Below, piece by piece: positions 41,125-50,127 of a DNA stretch of 57,192 nucleotides (positions are counted from its first letter, which is position 1; every line of letters starts with the position of its first letter). The notes beneath the pieces were generated by a model. That model ran no database searches. It saw nothing but the letters and a program-made list of their open reading frames with translations, and was not told the DNA's origin. A program made the position numbers and the translations under genes. Source of the DNA: Mycetocola reblochoni REB411 (GTDB lineage Bacteria > Actinomycetota > Actinomycetes > Actinomycetales > Microbacteriaceae); the NCBI RefSeq assembly GCF_900163835.1, contig NZ_FUKR01000017.1:1-57192 (forward strand), written 5' to 3'.

Positions 41125-42045
41125 TCAGTTCAGCAGCACCGACACCAGCAGAAGCACGGGGACCGAGGCGACGGTCGACAGCAGGACGACGTCGCGGGCG
41201 AGTGTCTCGCCGCGTTCGTAGCGGCTGGCGAAGTTGAACACGTTCTGCGCGGTCGGCAGGGCGGCAAGGGCGACCACGGCGAACAGCTCGTGGCCGGTCA
41301 TCCCGAAGCCGTAGGCCGCGATCAGGTACGCGGTCGCCGGCATCACGACCACCTTCAGCACCGTGGCCACCGCGATCTGGGGTCGCCCGCTCCCCGCCCC
41401 GAACGGCCGCTGCCCGCGCAGCGACATCCCGAACGCCATGAGCACCATCGGGATCGCGGCGCCGCCGATCAGCTCGAACGGCGCGTAGACGGCGTCCGGC
41501 AGCTGCACACCGCTGAACGCGACGAGCACGCCGAGGAGAGACGCGATGATGATCGGGTTGCGGACGGGCTGGAGCAGGATGTCCTTCAGCGAGGCGGAGC
41601 CGCGGGTCGAGGTGTCGAGCACGGCCAGGCTGACCGGCGAGAACAGCAGCAGCTGGATGAGCAGCACCGGCGCGACCAGCTGCGCGTCGCCGAGCACGTA
41701 GACGGCGACGGGCAGGCCGATGTTGTTCGAGTTGACGTAGCCGCTCGCGGTCGCCCCGATCACCGACTCGGGGACCGGCATCCGCCAGACGAACCGGGCC
41801 AGGAGCAGGTACACGAGGATCATGGCCACCGCGCTGATCAGGGCGACCAGCAGGTGCGAGGAGAACAGCTGCCTGAGGTCAGCGTGCGCGAGCACCGTGA
41901 ACAGCAGCGCGGGGTTGGTGACGAAGAAGGCGACGCGGTTGAGCACGTACCCGGCGCTCGGCCCGCCGATCCCGAGCACGGCGATCAGGTACCCGACGGC
42001 GATCACCGTCGCGATGATCCCGAAACCGACCAGAACTCCGCCCAC
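41125..42045 (-). CDS. AEC-family transporter
   Basis: 306 residues with about ten transmembrane helices in two five-helix repeats. Family features: NPALLFTVLAHADL, the discontinuous-helix ASGYVNSNNIGLPVAVYVLG, LLQPVRNPIIIASLLG, and ALAALPTAQNVFNFASRY. The auxin efflux carrier family in bacteria moves malate, malonate or other organic anions; substrate not predictable. The GTG start lies 6 nt after TAGGCT (leaderless). Monocistronic. Confidence 0.92.
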   Translation of the reverse strand: MGGVLVGFGIIATVIAVGYLIAVLGIGGPSAGYVLNRVAFFVTNPALLFTVLAHADLRQLFSSHLLVALISAVAMILVYLLLARFVWRMPVPESVIGATASGYVNSNNIGLPVAVYVLGDAQLVAPVLLIQLLLFSPVSLAVLDTSTRGSASLKDILLQPVRNPIIIASLLGVLVAFSGVQLPDAVYAPFELIGGAAIPMVLMAFGMSLRGQRPFGAGSGRPQIAVATVLKVVVMPATAYLIAAYGFGMTGHELFAVVALAALPTAQNVFNFASRYERGETLARDVVLLSTVASVPVLLLVSVLLN

Positions 42046-42051
42046 CCGTCA

Positions 42052-42057
42052 AGCCTA
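42052..42057 (-). promoter_or_regulatory. Candidate -10 box (TAGGCT) for leaderless AEC gene
   Basis: Minus strand TAGGCT, then TGACGG, then GTG; nearly the same 15 bases as before the lipase gene. Confidence 0.5.
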
Positions 42058-42172
42058 GCGGCGGCTGTGAGCGGCGGCCCCGGCTTGTGACCCGCCGTAT
42101 CCCACTGGGAAGATGACTGCGGCGTCTCGCCCCCGGATTCCCCGCGGAGCCGCCACGAAGGAGTCCCGTTCC

Positions 42173-42553
42173 ATGCAGTTCCCCGTCCTGACCACCCGCG
42201 GCCAGCGCACCACAGACGTCGTCCTGACGCTGCTGGTGATCTTCGTGACCATCGGGGTGACCGGCGTGGGCGCCTACGCCTCGATGTTCATCGGGATCAA
42301 CACCGCCGGCTGCGACATCAGCGGCGACTGCATCGGGTTCCTCGTCATCGTGGGCTGGCTGGGCGGCCTGCTCATCCCCCCGCTGCTCGCTGCCGCGGGG
42401 ATCGTGTTCTGCTTCCGCCTCTTCTATACCCGGCGCCGGGCGGTGACGCTGTCGCTGCTCGTGCTGCTGGCCGTGACCGTGCTCTGGCTCGCCCTGGCGC
42501 TCATCGTTCAGCTGGGCATCCCCGGCTTCTCCCTGCGCGACCTGCTGCCCTGA
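42173..42553 (+). CDS. Small multi-pass membrane protein
   Basis: 126 residues, three transmembrane helices (about 16-40, 55-82, 90-115). Two cysteines in the outer loop between helices 1 and 2 (AGCDISGDCIG) could form a disulfide; a positively charged YTRRR loop lies on the inside. AAGGAG 9 nt upstream supports the ATG. No family recognised. Convergent with the next gene. Confidence 0.7.
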   Translation: MQFPVLTTRGQRTTDVVLTLLVIFVTIGVTGVGAYASMFIGINTAGCDISGDCIGFLVIVGWLGGLLIPPLLAAAGIVFCFRLFYTRRRAVTLSLLVLLAVTVLWLALALIVQLGIPGFSLRDLLP

Positions 42554-42554
42554 C

Positions 42555-42576
42555 CGTGACGGCGGCGGCCGTCACG
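42555..42576. terminator. Bidirectional hairpin between convergent small membrane-protein genes
   Basis: Perfect 9-bp stem CGTGACGGC / GCCGTCACG, loop GGCG, in the 18-nt gap and overlapping the minus-strand stop codon. Confidence 0.65.
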
Positions 42577-43036
42577 CGCAGAAGCGGCCGCGCCAGGCGA
42601 CGACGACGAACGCCACGTTGACGACGATCATCGCGGCGATGAACACCACGCCGACGATCGCGCCCGCGCCGACCATCACGGGGATGCTCGGGATGGCGGC
42701 CAGCACGGCGAGCACGGCGAGCACGCCGCCGAGAAGCCGCCCCAGCCGCGCGTCCCCGCGCAGCAGCACGATCACGATCGCGTACAGGACGACCGTCACC
42801 GCGATGAGCAGCACCGTCCAGACGGCGAGCGCCCCGCTCGGCCCCTCGCCGCGGAAGTAGGGGGTCAGTGTCCCGCCGCCGTGGCCCCTGAGCCCCGCCG
42901 TCGCCCTGACCAGCTCGATGACGAGCGACAGCGCGGCCAGCACGGTCAGCCACGCGGTCCCCGGGGTCGTGCCGGGTCCGCCCGCTGTGGTCGGTGCGGT
43001 GCGGGTCTGGGCTGCGGGGGCGGTGGTGTCGGTCAT
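42572..43036 (-). CDS. Small membrane protein, four predicted helices
   Basis: 154 residues. Thr/Ala-rich N-terminus (about 25 residues), then helices near 27-45, 65-88, 95-115 and 120-145. Short charged loops (LRGDARLGR) inside. No family recognised. The ATG has TACCCT 6 nt upstream; the spacer GGAGTC could instead act as a ribosome site, so leaderless status is uncertain here. Confidence 0.65.
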   Translation of the reverse strand: MTDTTAPAAQTRTAPTTAGGPGTTPGTAWLTVLAALSLVIELVRATAGLRGHGGGTLTPYFRGEGPSGALAVWTVLLIAVTVVLYAIVIVLLRGDARLGRLLGGVLAVLAVLAAIPSIPVMVGAGAIVGVVFIAAMIVVNVAFVVVAWRGRFCA

Positions 43037-43042
43037 GACTCC

Positions 43043-43048
43043 AGGGTA
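43043..43048 (-). promoter_or_regulatory. Candidate -10 box (TACCCT) before the 154-residue membrane protein gene
   Basis: Minus strand TACCCT, then GGAGTC, then ATG. Confidence 0.4.
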
Positions 43049-43141
43049 GTTCCGTTCGCCGTCGTCGCACGCGGTCCCCTCTCGCAGGCACCCGCGACGG
43101 CACCGGCATCCTGGGGCTTGGGCGGGCCGGGGTGGAGGACG

Positions 43142-43147
43142 TAAAAT
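43142..43147 (+). promoter_or_regulatory. Candidate -10 box (TAAAAT) for the nitroreductase gene
   Basis: TAAAAT in a GC-rich setting, giving a leader of about 45 nt before the ATG at 43201. Confidence 0.4.
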
Positions 43148-43200
43148 CGTCCCTGCGGTCAATGAGGACCGGCCCCCACCGACATCCAGAGAAGAGCACC

Positions 43201-43791
43201 ATGTCCTCGACCAGCACCGTCGACCGCACCGCGCCCACAGCGCACGAGATCCTCCCTGTCCTCGCCGAGCGCTGGAGCCCCCGCGCGCTCGACGGCGACC
43301 GCGTCATCGACGAGGACAGTCTCTCGGCCGCGCTGGAGGCCGCGCGTTGGTCGCCGAGCGCCTTCAACATCCAGCCGTGGCGCTTCATCGTCGGCCGGCG
43401 CGGGACGGCGACCTTCGACACGATCTTCGGCACGCTGGCGGAGTTCAACCAGGGTTGGGCAGCGAACGCCGGCGCTCTCGTCCTCACGATCGCCCAGGTC
43501 GTCGACGACAACGGCCGTCCCAACCCGACCGCCTCGTACGACCTCGGCCAGGCCGTCGCCCACCTGAGCATCCAGGCGCACGCAGGGGGGCTCGTCGTCC
43601 ACCAGATGACCGGTTTCGATGCCGCTGCCGCTGCCAACTCTTTCGGGCTGCCCGACTCGCTCGTCCCGGTCAGCGTCGTCGCGCTCGGCCACCTCGGCGA
43701 GGCGGACCAGCTGAACGATCAACTGCGGGAGCGCGAGGTCGCTCCGCGGGTGCGCCGTCCCCTCGCCGACACCATCATCGTCTCCGAGTAG
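43201..43791 (+). CDS. Nitroreductase-family FMN oxidoreductase
   Basis: 196 residues. Nitro_FMN_reductase fold, usually a homodimer with FMN at the interface. Motifs: RWSPRALDGDRVI with Arg-Ser-Pro/Trp-Ser-Pro at the FMN site, AARWSPSAFNIQPWRFIV (FMN phosphate and Gln/Asn contacts), QAVAHLSIQAHAGGLVVHQMTGFD, and the C-terminal ALGHLGEAD. Reduces quinones or nitro compounds with NAD(P)H, or has a dehydrogenase role. The ATG at 43201 is used; the only ribosome site is a weak GAAGAG. It is 18 nt before the YbaK gene and probably co-transcribed. Confidence 0.9.
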   Translation: MSSTSTVDRTAPTAHEILPVLAERWSPRALDGDRVIDEDSLSAALEAARWSPSAFNIQPWRFIVGRRGTATFDTIFGTLAEFNQGWAANAGALVLTIAQVVDDNGRPNPTASYDLGQAVAHLSIQAHAGGLVVHQMTGFDAAAAANSFGLPDSLVPVSVVALGHLGEADQLNDQLREREVAPRVRRPLADTIIVSE

Positions 43792-43809
43792 CGGACGGGA
43801 CCGCGCCGG

Positions 43810-44304
43810 ATGGGTCGACGGACGCCGACGGGGACGCCGGCGCTCGCGGCCCTGACCGCGGCGGGCACGCCGCACCGCGTCCACGAGTACCGTCACGACC
43901 CGGCGAGCGCTCTGAGCTTCGGCGCGGAGGCGGCGGCCGCACTCGGCGTGGACCCCGCCCTCGTGTTCAAGACGCTGATCGCTGCGGCGGACGGGGCGCT
44001 CGTCGTCGCCGTGGTGCCCGTCCTGGGCAGCCTCGATCTGAAGGCGCTCGCCCACGCGGTGGGCGCCAAGCGCGCGGAGCTCGCCGACCCGGCCAGAGCC
44101 GAGCGGAGCAGTGGCTACGTCCGCGGCGGCATCTCCCCGATCGGCCAGCGGACGCCGCTGCCCACGGTCATCGACGACAGCGCCAACGGGGTGCCGAGCG
44201 TGTTCGTGTCCGCGGGGCGTCGCGGCCAGGACGTCGAGCTGGCCGCGGACGACCTCGCCGCGCTCACCTCGGCCGTTTTCGCGCCGATCGCCCGCCGGGG
44301 CTGA
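43810..44304 (+). CDS. YbaK/EbsC-type aminoacyl-tRNA deacylase
   Basis: 164 residues, single-domain YbaK. Hydrolyses mischarged Cys-tRNA(Pro) in trans to keep translation accurate. Family pattern: TPALAALTAAGTPHRVHEY, ALGVDPALVFKTLIA with the catalytic-site Lys, VVPVLGSLDLKALAHAVGAKRAELAD, GYVRGGISPIGQRTPLPTVID, and VFVSAGRRGQDVELAADDL. All are typical. Cytoplasmic. Follows the nitroreductase gene by 18 nt. ATG start. Confidence 0.93.
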   Translation: MGRRTPTGTPALAALTAAGTPHRVHEYRHDPASALSFGAEAAAALGVDPALVFKTLIAAADGALVVAVVPVLGSLDLKALAHAVGAKRAELADPARAERSSGYVRGGISPIGQRTPLPTVIDDSANGVPSVFVSAGRRGQDVELAADDLAALTSAVFAPIARRG

Positions 44305-44576
44305 GCGGCCGGAGGGGCCGAGCAGCCCGAGGAGGAGGCGGCCGAGGGACCGAGGAGCGAGTGGCCGCGAAACCGTGCGGCCCGACGACTGAGCGCCCGA
44401 GCAGCCGTGCGCACTCGGCGGCGCCACCCGTGCCCTGCACCCGCCCCCCGGCACCCCCGAACAGGTCATGCGCGCGCGTTATATCACCCCCGAGCGGGGA
44501 CTTGCGTGCCCCGAAACAATTCACATGAACGCAACACCAACCTCATAGGCTTCGAGATGTTTCGACAATTGAGAGA

Positions 44577-47033
44577 ATGAGAGTGGGCTCCGCAATGAAG
44601 CGATTAAACGAACGGGCGTGGGGCGTGTGCCTCGGCGGACTCGTGGTCGGTGCACTGGCGTTCGCGCCGCAGACGGCACTGGCGGCGACTCCGACCGCGG
44701 GCGGCACGACGACCACAGCCGGCACGACGACGCCGGCCGCGGCGACCGCGTCCGAGCTGGCCGTCGCCGACGCCGAGGGCGCGTACAACTACGTCGTCCT
44801 CGGCGCACCCGGCGAGGCGGCCACCGGCCTGGTCGCCGAGGCGGTCGCGGCCGCGGGCGGCGTGGTGCTCACCGCGCACCCGGCCATCGGTGTGACGGTG
44901 GCGCAGTCGGCGAGCGGGGACTTCCTCGCGACGATCAGGGCGGCCGACGCGGTCGAGTCCGCCGGTCCGACGCGGTCGGTGCCGGTCAACGACGCCGAGG
45001 TCGTCGCCGGAGGGCTGGCCGCGATCGGGCAGCCGGGAAGCGAGACCGCACTGGCAGCCGACCCCGGCGAGACGGCGCAGTGGGACATGACCTCGATCGG
45101 CGCGCTCGCCGCGCACGAGGTCAGCACAGGCAGCAGGGACGTCGTCGTCGGCGTTCTCGACTCCGGCATCGAGGACACGCACCCCGACCTCGCCACCCAG
45201 GTGGACCCGGCGCTCTCCGCCGGCTGTGCCGTCAACGGCGTCGTCAACACCGAGCGCGCGAGCTGGATCCCCACGGCGAGCGACCACGGGACGCACGTCG
45301 CCGGCACGATCGCCGCCGCGCAGAACGGTGAGGGCATCGTCGGGGTCGCCCCCGACACGACGCTCGCCTCCGTCAAGGTCGTGAACGACGACGGCTACAT
45401 CTACCCCGAGTACGCGGTCTGCGGCTTCATGTGGGCGGCGGAGCACGGCTTCGACGTCACCAACAACAGCTACTACGTCGACCCGTGGGAGTTCTGGTGC
45501 CAGACCGACGACACCCAGGCGGCCGGCTTCGAGGCCGTCCGTCGTGCGGTCGCGTACTCGGAGGGCGAGGGCGTGCTCAACGTCGCCGCCGCCGGCAACT
45601 CCAACTACGACCTGGCCAACAAGACCACGGACAGCACCAGCCCGAACGACGTGCCCGAGGACGAGTTCATCACGGATCGCCCGGTGAGCGAGGGGTGCTA
45701 CGACATCCCGACCGAGCTGGACGGCGTCGTGACGGTCGCGTCGGTGGCGCAGAACGCCGAGGGCGTCATCAGCCGCTCGTCGTTCTCCAATTACGGTGAG
45801 GGCGTCATCGACATCGCCGCCCCCGGCTCGCGCATCCTCAGCACCGTCGTCGGCGGCGGCTACGGCCTGAAGAGCGGAACGTCCATGGCGTCGCCCCACG
45901 TGGCCGGCGTCGCGGCGCTGTTGAAATCGGTTCACCCCGACGCCGGCCCGGAGGCGCTGCGCCAGTACCTCGCGGAGCAGGCCACGCCGCTCGCCTGCCC
46001 GGCGGATGCGGGTGCCGCCTGCGCCGATGAGGACGGCTCGCCCTTCTACGGCGCGGGCCTGGTGAACGCGTTCGCCGCCGTCACCGAGGGCGTCGTCGCC
46101 GAGCCGACCGCCGCGGCCGACCGGGAGAACGTCGCCGCGGGCTCACCGTTCACCGTGCTCGCGGCGAACCTCACCGCCGACAGCGACACCACGCTGACCG
46201 ACGCGGAGGGCACCGTCCTTGCGACCGGCCGGACGGACTCGTCCGGCTCGGTGAGCCTGTCCGGTGTGCTGCCCCTGACGACGGCGACGGGGAGTGCGAC
46301 GCTCACCGTCACGGACGGCGCGGGGCGCAGCGCAACGGTGACGATCACCGTGACCGCCGCCCTCGCCGCGCCGACCGTCACCGCGCCGACCGACGGGCAG
46401 ACGCTCGACGACGGCACGGTCACCGTCACGGGAACGGCCGAGCCCGGTGCGGAGGTGACCGTCGTGATCAACGGCGTGCCCTCCGGTCAGGAGTCCGGGG
46501 CGAGGTCGGGGCTGCAGTCGACCGCCGTGGCGGCGGGCGAGCAGGCCGACCCCGTCGAGGTCGACCCCGAGACGGGCGAGGCCACCGTCGTCGTGCAGGC
46601 GGACGCCGAGGACGGCTCGTTCAGCGCGGAGGTGTCCGCTCCGGACGGGGACTACACCCTGACCGTCTCGCAGCGGCTGGCGGACGGCACCCTCTCGGCG
46701 ACGAGCGAGCCGATCGCCTTCACGGTCGCGGTCGCGGAGGTCGAGCCCACCACTCCGCCGAGCGAGGGCGGTTCCGACGCCGATGGGGACGACGGCTCGA
46801 CCGACGGCTCCGGTGACGCGAGCGGCTCCGGCTCCGCCGACGGCACGGCCTCCCCGGCCCCCGCCGGCGCGGGGTCGTCCGCCGGCTCCGGCAGCGGCGA
46901 GGGCTCGTCCGCATCCGGATCGCTCGCGACGACCGGCGCCGAGCCGCTGACCGCCGCGGTGCTGGCGGCGCTGCTGCTCGCGGCAGGCCTGGCCGGTGCC
47001 CTCCGGTCGCGCTCGCTGCGACGGGACGGCTGA
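44577..47033 (+). CDS. Wall-anchored subtilisin-like serine protease (S8)
   Basis: 818 residues. Signal peptide about 7-36 (VCLGGLVVGALAFAPQTALA). An inhibitor_I9-like prodomain (NYVVLGAPGEAATGLVAEAV) precedes the S8 domain with triad D195 (VLDSGIEDTHPDL), H237 (SDHGTHVAGT) and S436 (GTSMASPHVAG). Two Ig-like or Big-type beta domains follow (about 520-600 and 600-720, GTAEPGAEVTVVINGVP), then a Gly/Ser/Asp linker, sorting signal LATTG at 783-787, a hydrophobic helix and an Arg-rich tail. LAxTG is the class E sortase motif. Acts outside the cell. The first ATG is given; the ATG at 44595 is equally plausible. The 270-nt upstream gap holds an AT-rich patch at 44475-44576 (likely promoter) and nothing else recognised. 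Confidence 0.9.
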   Translation: MRVGSAMKRLNERAWGVCLGGLVVGALAFAPQTALAATPTAGGTTTTAGTTTPAAATASELAVADAEGAYNYVVLGAPGEAATGLVAEAVAAAGGVVLTAHPAIGVTVAQSASGDFLATIRAADAVESAGPTRSVPVNDAEVVAGGLAAIGQPGSETALAADPGETAQWDMTSIGALAAHEVSTGSRDVVVGVLDSGIEDTHPDLATQVDPALSAGCAVNGVVNTERASWIPTASDHGTHVAGTIAAAQNGEGIVGVAPDTTLASVKVVNDDGYIYPEYAVCGFMWAAEHGFDVTNNSYYVDPWEFWCQTDDTQAAGFEAVRRAVAYSEGEGVLNVAAAGNSNYDLANKTTDSTSPNDVPEDEFITDRPVSEGCYDIPTELDGVVTVASVAQNAEGVISRSSFSNYGEGVIDIAAPGSRILSTVVGGGYGLKSGTSMASPHVAGVAALLKSVHPDAGPEALRQYLAEQATPLACPADAGAACADEDGSPFYGAGLVNAFAAVTEGVVAEPTAAADRENVAAGSPFTVLAANLTADSDTTLTDAEGTVLATGRTDSSGSVSLSGVLPLTTATGSATLTVTDGAGRSATVTITVTAALAAPTVTAPTDGQTLDDGTVTVTGTAEPGAEVTVVINGVPSGQESGARSGLQSTAVAAGEQADPVEVDPETGEATVVVQADAEDGSFSAEVSAPDGDYTLTVSQRLADGTLSATSEPIAFTVAVAEVEPTTPPSEGGSDADGDDGSTDGSGDASGSGSADGTASPAPAGAGSSAGSGSGEGSSASGSLATTGAEPLTAAVLAALLLAAGLAGALRSRSLRRDG

Positions 47034-47064
47034 TCCCCGGAGGCCATGCCTCCTCTGCATGACC

Positions 47065-47101
47065 GGCTCCGCCCGGGGGACGCACTCCCCCGGGCGGAGC
47101 C
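47065..47101 (+). terminator. Strong hairpin after the protease gene
   Basis: Perfect 16-bp stem GGCTCCGCCCGGGGGA / TCCCCCGGGCGGAGCC with loop CGCAC, followed by GTTTCC, 31 nt after the stop. Confidence 0.88.
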
Positions 47102-47242
47102 GTTTCCGCACGCCGTCCCCACCCGCGCCCGACGGGGTGCGCGGGCGGACCGCTCCTGCGAGGATGGTGCCATCATCCGAGAGGCGCAGCGCGGCGCCAC
47201 ACGACGGTGCCCGTCGCGCCCTCCCGTACCCAGGAGGTCGCC

Positions 47243-48367
47243 ATGATCGTCGCCATCCCGACGGAACTGAAGAACAACGAGGGGCGCGTGGGGGTCACAC
47301 CTGCCGGAGCGCAGGAGCTCGTCACGCGGGGCCACCACGTCGTCGTGCAGAGCGGAGCGGGCGACGCCGCCGGATTCGGCGACGACGACTACCGTTCCGC
47401 GGGCGCGCAGATCCTCAGCGATGTGGACCGGCTCTGGGCCGAAGCGGACGTCGTCGTCAAAGTGAAGGAGCCCCAGCCGGCCGAGTACCGCCGGCTCAGG
47501 CCGGGGCTGGTCCTGTTCGCGTACCTGCACCTCGCGGCGGAGCCGGAGCTCGCAGCCGCACTGCAGCGCAGCGGCACGACTGCGATCGCCTACGAGACGG
47601 TCAGGGGCGGGGACGGCTCGCTGCCTTTGCTCGCACCGATGAGCGCGGTGGCCGGCCGGCTGGCCACGATCACCGGAGCCTCGCTACTGCTGTCGCCGTC
47701 CGGCGGTCGCGGGGTGCTCATGGGCGGGGTCGCGGGCACGGCCGCGGCGGAGGTCGTCGTCATCGGCGGGGGGATCGCCGGGGAGCAGGCCGCCGCCGGG
47801 GCGCTCGGGCTCGGCGCCTCCGTCACGGTGGTGGACAGGGACCTCGCCCGGCTGAGGCAGCTGGCCGCCCGATTCGACGGACGTGTCGCGACGCGTGCGT
47901 CCTCGAGCCGTGCGATCGCGGAGCAGGTCCGGCGGGCGGACCTGCTGATCGGCTCAGCGCTGATCCCCGGTGCACGGGCCCCGAAGCTCGTCACCGACGC
48001 GATGGTCGCCTCCATGCGCCCCGGAGCGGTCGTCGTCGACATCGCCGTCGACCAGGGGGGCTGCGTCGAGGGGTCACGGCCGACCACGCACGACGACCCC
48101 AGTTACCTGCGCCACGGCGTCGTGTTCTCCTGCGTGAGCAACATGCCAGGGGCGGTGCCGGTGACGGCCACACAGGCGCTGAGCGACGCGACGCTTCCGC
48201 CGCTGCTGAGCATCGCCGACCACGGCTGGCGCGGAGCGGCCGCGCGCGACGGCGGCCTGGCCCAGGGCATCGCCGTCCACGACGGGCGGCTCGTCGACCC
48301 GGCGGCCGCCGGGGCCCTCGGGGAGGAACCGCTCCGTCTGGCGGATGTGCTGTCGCGGACGGACTGA
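47243..48367 (+). CDS. ald: Alanine dehydrogenase
   Basis: 374 residues, full length. Interconverts L-alanine and pyruvate plus ammonia with NAD(H). Substrate residues R15, K75 (KVKEP) and H96 (YLHLA) and catalytic D270 (VDIAVDQGG) fall at the positions known from the Mycobacterium tuberculosis enzyme. NAD motif VVIGGGIAGEQAA, and D at the end of beta2 (VTVVDRD). Downstream NMPGAVPVTATQAL is typical. CAGGAGG upstream of the ATG sets the start. Convergent with the amino-acid permease gene, which may supply its substrate. Confidence 0.97.
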   Translation: MIVAIPTELKNNEGRVGVTPAGAQELVTRGHHVVVQSGAGDAAGFGDDDYRSAGAQILSDVDRLWAEADVVVKVKEPQPAEYRRLRPGLVLFAYLHLAAEPELAAALQRSGTTAIAYETVRGGDGSLPLLAPMSAVAGRLATITGASLLLSPSGGRGVLMGGVAGTAAAEVVVIGGGIAGEQAAAGALGLGASVTVVDRDLARLRQLAARFDGRVATRASSSRAIAEQVRRADLLIGSALIPGARAPKLVTDAMVASMRPGAVVVDIAVDQGGCVEGSRPTTHDDPSYLRHGVVFSCVSNMPGAVPVTATQALSDATLPPLLSIADHGWRGAAARDGGLAQGIAVHDGRLVDPAAAGALGEEPLRLADVLSRTD

Positions 48368-48379
48368 CCCCCGGCGCCG

Positions 48380-49978
48380 CTACTCCGGGCGCCCGCGCTC
48401 GCTTGCCCAGCCGGGGCGCTCGGCGACAACGGGCACCGCTCCGGTGTGGCCGTCCCGCGCGGCAGCGATCGCGTGGATCCTCCGGCGGCAGCCGAACCAC
48501 CCGCCGACGAGGAGCGGAACGATCACGAGGAGGGAGGCGAGGATCCAGCGCCCCGTGTCGGAGAAGGCCATCGAGACGAGCACGCTCACGAGGAACCCGA
48601 GCGTCAGCCACGAGGTGACCGGAGCACCCCACAGCCGGAAGGCCGGGCGCTGCAGCCGCCCGGCCGCCGCCCAGCGCTGCAGCTTCATCTGGCAGAGGAT
48701 GATCGTGCCCCACGCACCGATGATGCCGATCGCGGACAGCTCCAGCACGATGTTGAACGCGTCGGACGGCCAGAGCGCGTTGATGGCGACACCGCCGAGC
48801 GCGACGACGGCCGTGAGGACGATGCCGCCCGCAGGGACCCCGTTGCGGTTGAGCCGGGCGGTGAACGTCGGCGCGGCACCGCTGAGGGCCATGGAGCGGA
48901 GGATGCGTCCGGTCGAGTACAGGCCCGCGTTGAGGCTCGACAGAGCGGCGGTGAGCACGACGAGGTTCATCACCGAGCTGGACACCGCGTCGGCCCCCTC
49001 GATGCCGATGTGGGTGAAGAAGGTGACGAACGGCGACTCGTCACCACGGTAGGCCCAGTACGGCAGCAGCAGACACAGCAGCACCACCGAGCCGACGTAG
49101 AACAGCACGATGCGCAGGAACACGGTGTTGATGGCGCGCGGGATCTGCCGCCTGGGGTCCTTCGTCTCGCCCGCCGCGGTGCCGACGAGCTCGATGCCGG
49201 TGTAGGCGAAGACCACGCCGGTGAAGGCGACCACGATCGGCAGGGCACCCAGCGGGGCCATGCCGCCGTTCTCGGCGATGAGGTGGATCCCGGTGTCGCC
49301 GACGTCCGTGCGGCCGACGGCGATGAGGAACGACACCCCGACGACGAGGAACGCCAGCAGCGCCCCGACCTTGATCGCCGCGAACCAGAACTCCAGCTCG
49401 CCGAACAGCTTGACGGAGACGAGGTTGAACACGAGGACGACGACGAGCGCGGCGAGCGCGATGCACCACTGCGGCACACCGTTCAGCCAGGGGATGGCGG
49501 GGGCCCAGAACCGGACGTACAGCGCGGCGGCGGTGACGTCGACGATGGCGATCATCGCCCAGTTGCCGAAGTACAGCCAGCCGGAGACGAACGCCATCTT
49601 CTCGCCGTAGAACTCACGCGCGTAGGAGACGAAGGACCCGGACGAGGGCCGGTGCAGCACGAGCTCCCCGAGCGCCCTGAGGATGAAGAACGCGAATAGC
49701 CCGCAGACGGCGTAGAGGATGATCAGGCTCGGGCCCGCGCTGGCGAGCCGTCCGCCCGCTCCCATGAACAGCCCGGTGCCGATCGCGCCGCCGATGGCGA
49801 TCATCTGGATCTGGCGGGGGCCGAGCGCCTTGCGGTAGCCGGCGTCCTCGACCGCGGCTGCCGTGTCGAGCGCCCCGTCCACGGCGGACGCCTGCTCGTC
49901 TCCGTCCGTCGCCGACGCGCCGCCGTCGCGGGCGGCCCGCGTGGCAGGTGTTCCGGGGGTCTGCTCTGGTCCGCTCAC
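48380..49978 (-). CDS. APC-superfamily amino acid permease
   Basis: 532 residues with twelve transmembrane helices. Amino acid transporter (AAT) family: [24 protein letters not shown] (helix 1 with the unwound GAIGTGLF), [93 protein letters not shown]. Proton-coupled uptake; the pattern resembles D-Ala/D-Ser/Gly (CycA) and asparagine (AnsP) permeases, with no way to choose between them here. The GTG start has AAGGAGG upstream. The N-terminal 55 residues are hydrophilic and Ala-rich. Confidence 0.92.
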   Translation of the reverse strand: MSGPEQTPGTPATRAARDGGASATDGDEQASAVDGALDTAAAVEDAGYRKALGPRQIQMIAIGGAIGTGLFMGAGGRLASAGPSLIILYAVCGLFAFFILRALGELVLHRPSSGSFVSYAREFYGEKMAFVSGWLYFGNWAMIAIVDVTAAALYVRFWAPAIPWLNGVPQWCIALAALVVVLVFNLVSVKLFGELEFWFAAIKVGALLAFLVVGVSFLIAVGRTDVGDTGIHLIAENGGMAPLGALPIVVAFTGVVFAYTGIELVGTAAGETKDPRRQIPRAINTVFLRIVLFYVGSVVLLCLLLPYWAYRGDESPFVTFFTHIGIEGADAVSSSVMNLVVLTAALSSLNAGLYSTGRILRSMALSGAAPTFTARLNRNGVPAGGIVLTAVVALGGVAINALWPSDAFNIVLELSAIGIIGAWGTIILCQMKLQRWAAAGRLQRPAFRLWGAPVTSWLTLGFLVSVLVSMAFSDTGRWILASLLVIVPLLVGGWFGCRRRIHAIAAARDGHTGAVPVVAERPGWASERGRPE

Positions 49979-50028
49979 GGGCCTCCTTCGCGGTCGGTCC
50001 GACACGAGGACGGACGGTCGCACCGCAC

Positions 50029-50037
50029 GGGGGGGGG
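50029..50037 (+). repeat. G9 homopolymer upstream of the amino-acid permease gene
   Basis: Run of nine G in the 149-nt gap between the permease start and the xylulokinase stop. Ten nt further is a CGTAAC-GCGAG-GTTACG inverted repeat (50047-50063). Both lie on the promoter side of the permease gene. Confidence 0.85.
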
Positions 50038-50046
50038 TTCAGGCGG

Positions 50047-50063
50047 CGTAACGCGAGGTTACG
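50047..50063. promoter_or_regulatory. Small inverted repeat, possible operator or weak hairpin
   Basis: CGTAAC / GTTACG arms with 5-nt spacer. 69 nt upstream of the permease GTG and 65 nt after the xylB stop; could serve either gene. Confidence 0.35.
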
Positions 50064-50127
50064 GCGTGCGCGCCTCCGACCGCGGGACCGACGTGCGGTT
50101 TATGAGGAAGAGTGCCCGATCCGGTGC

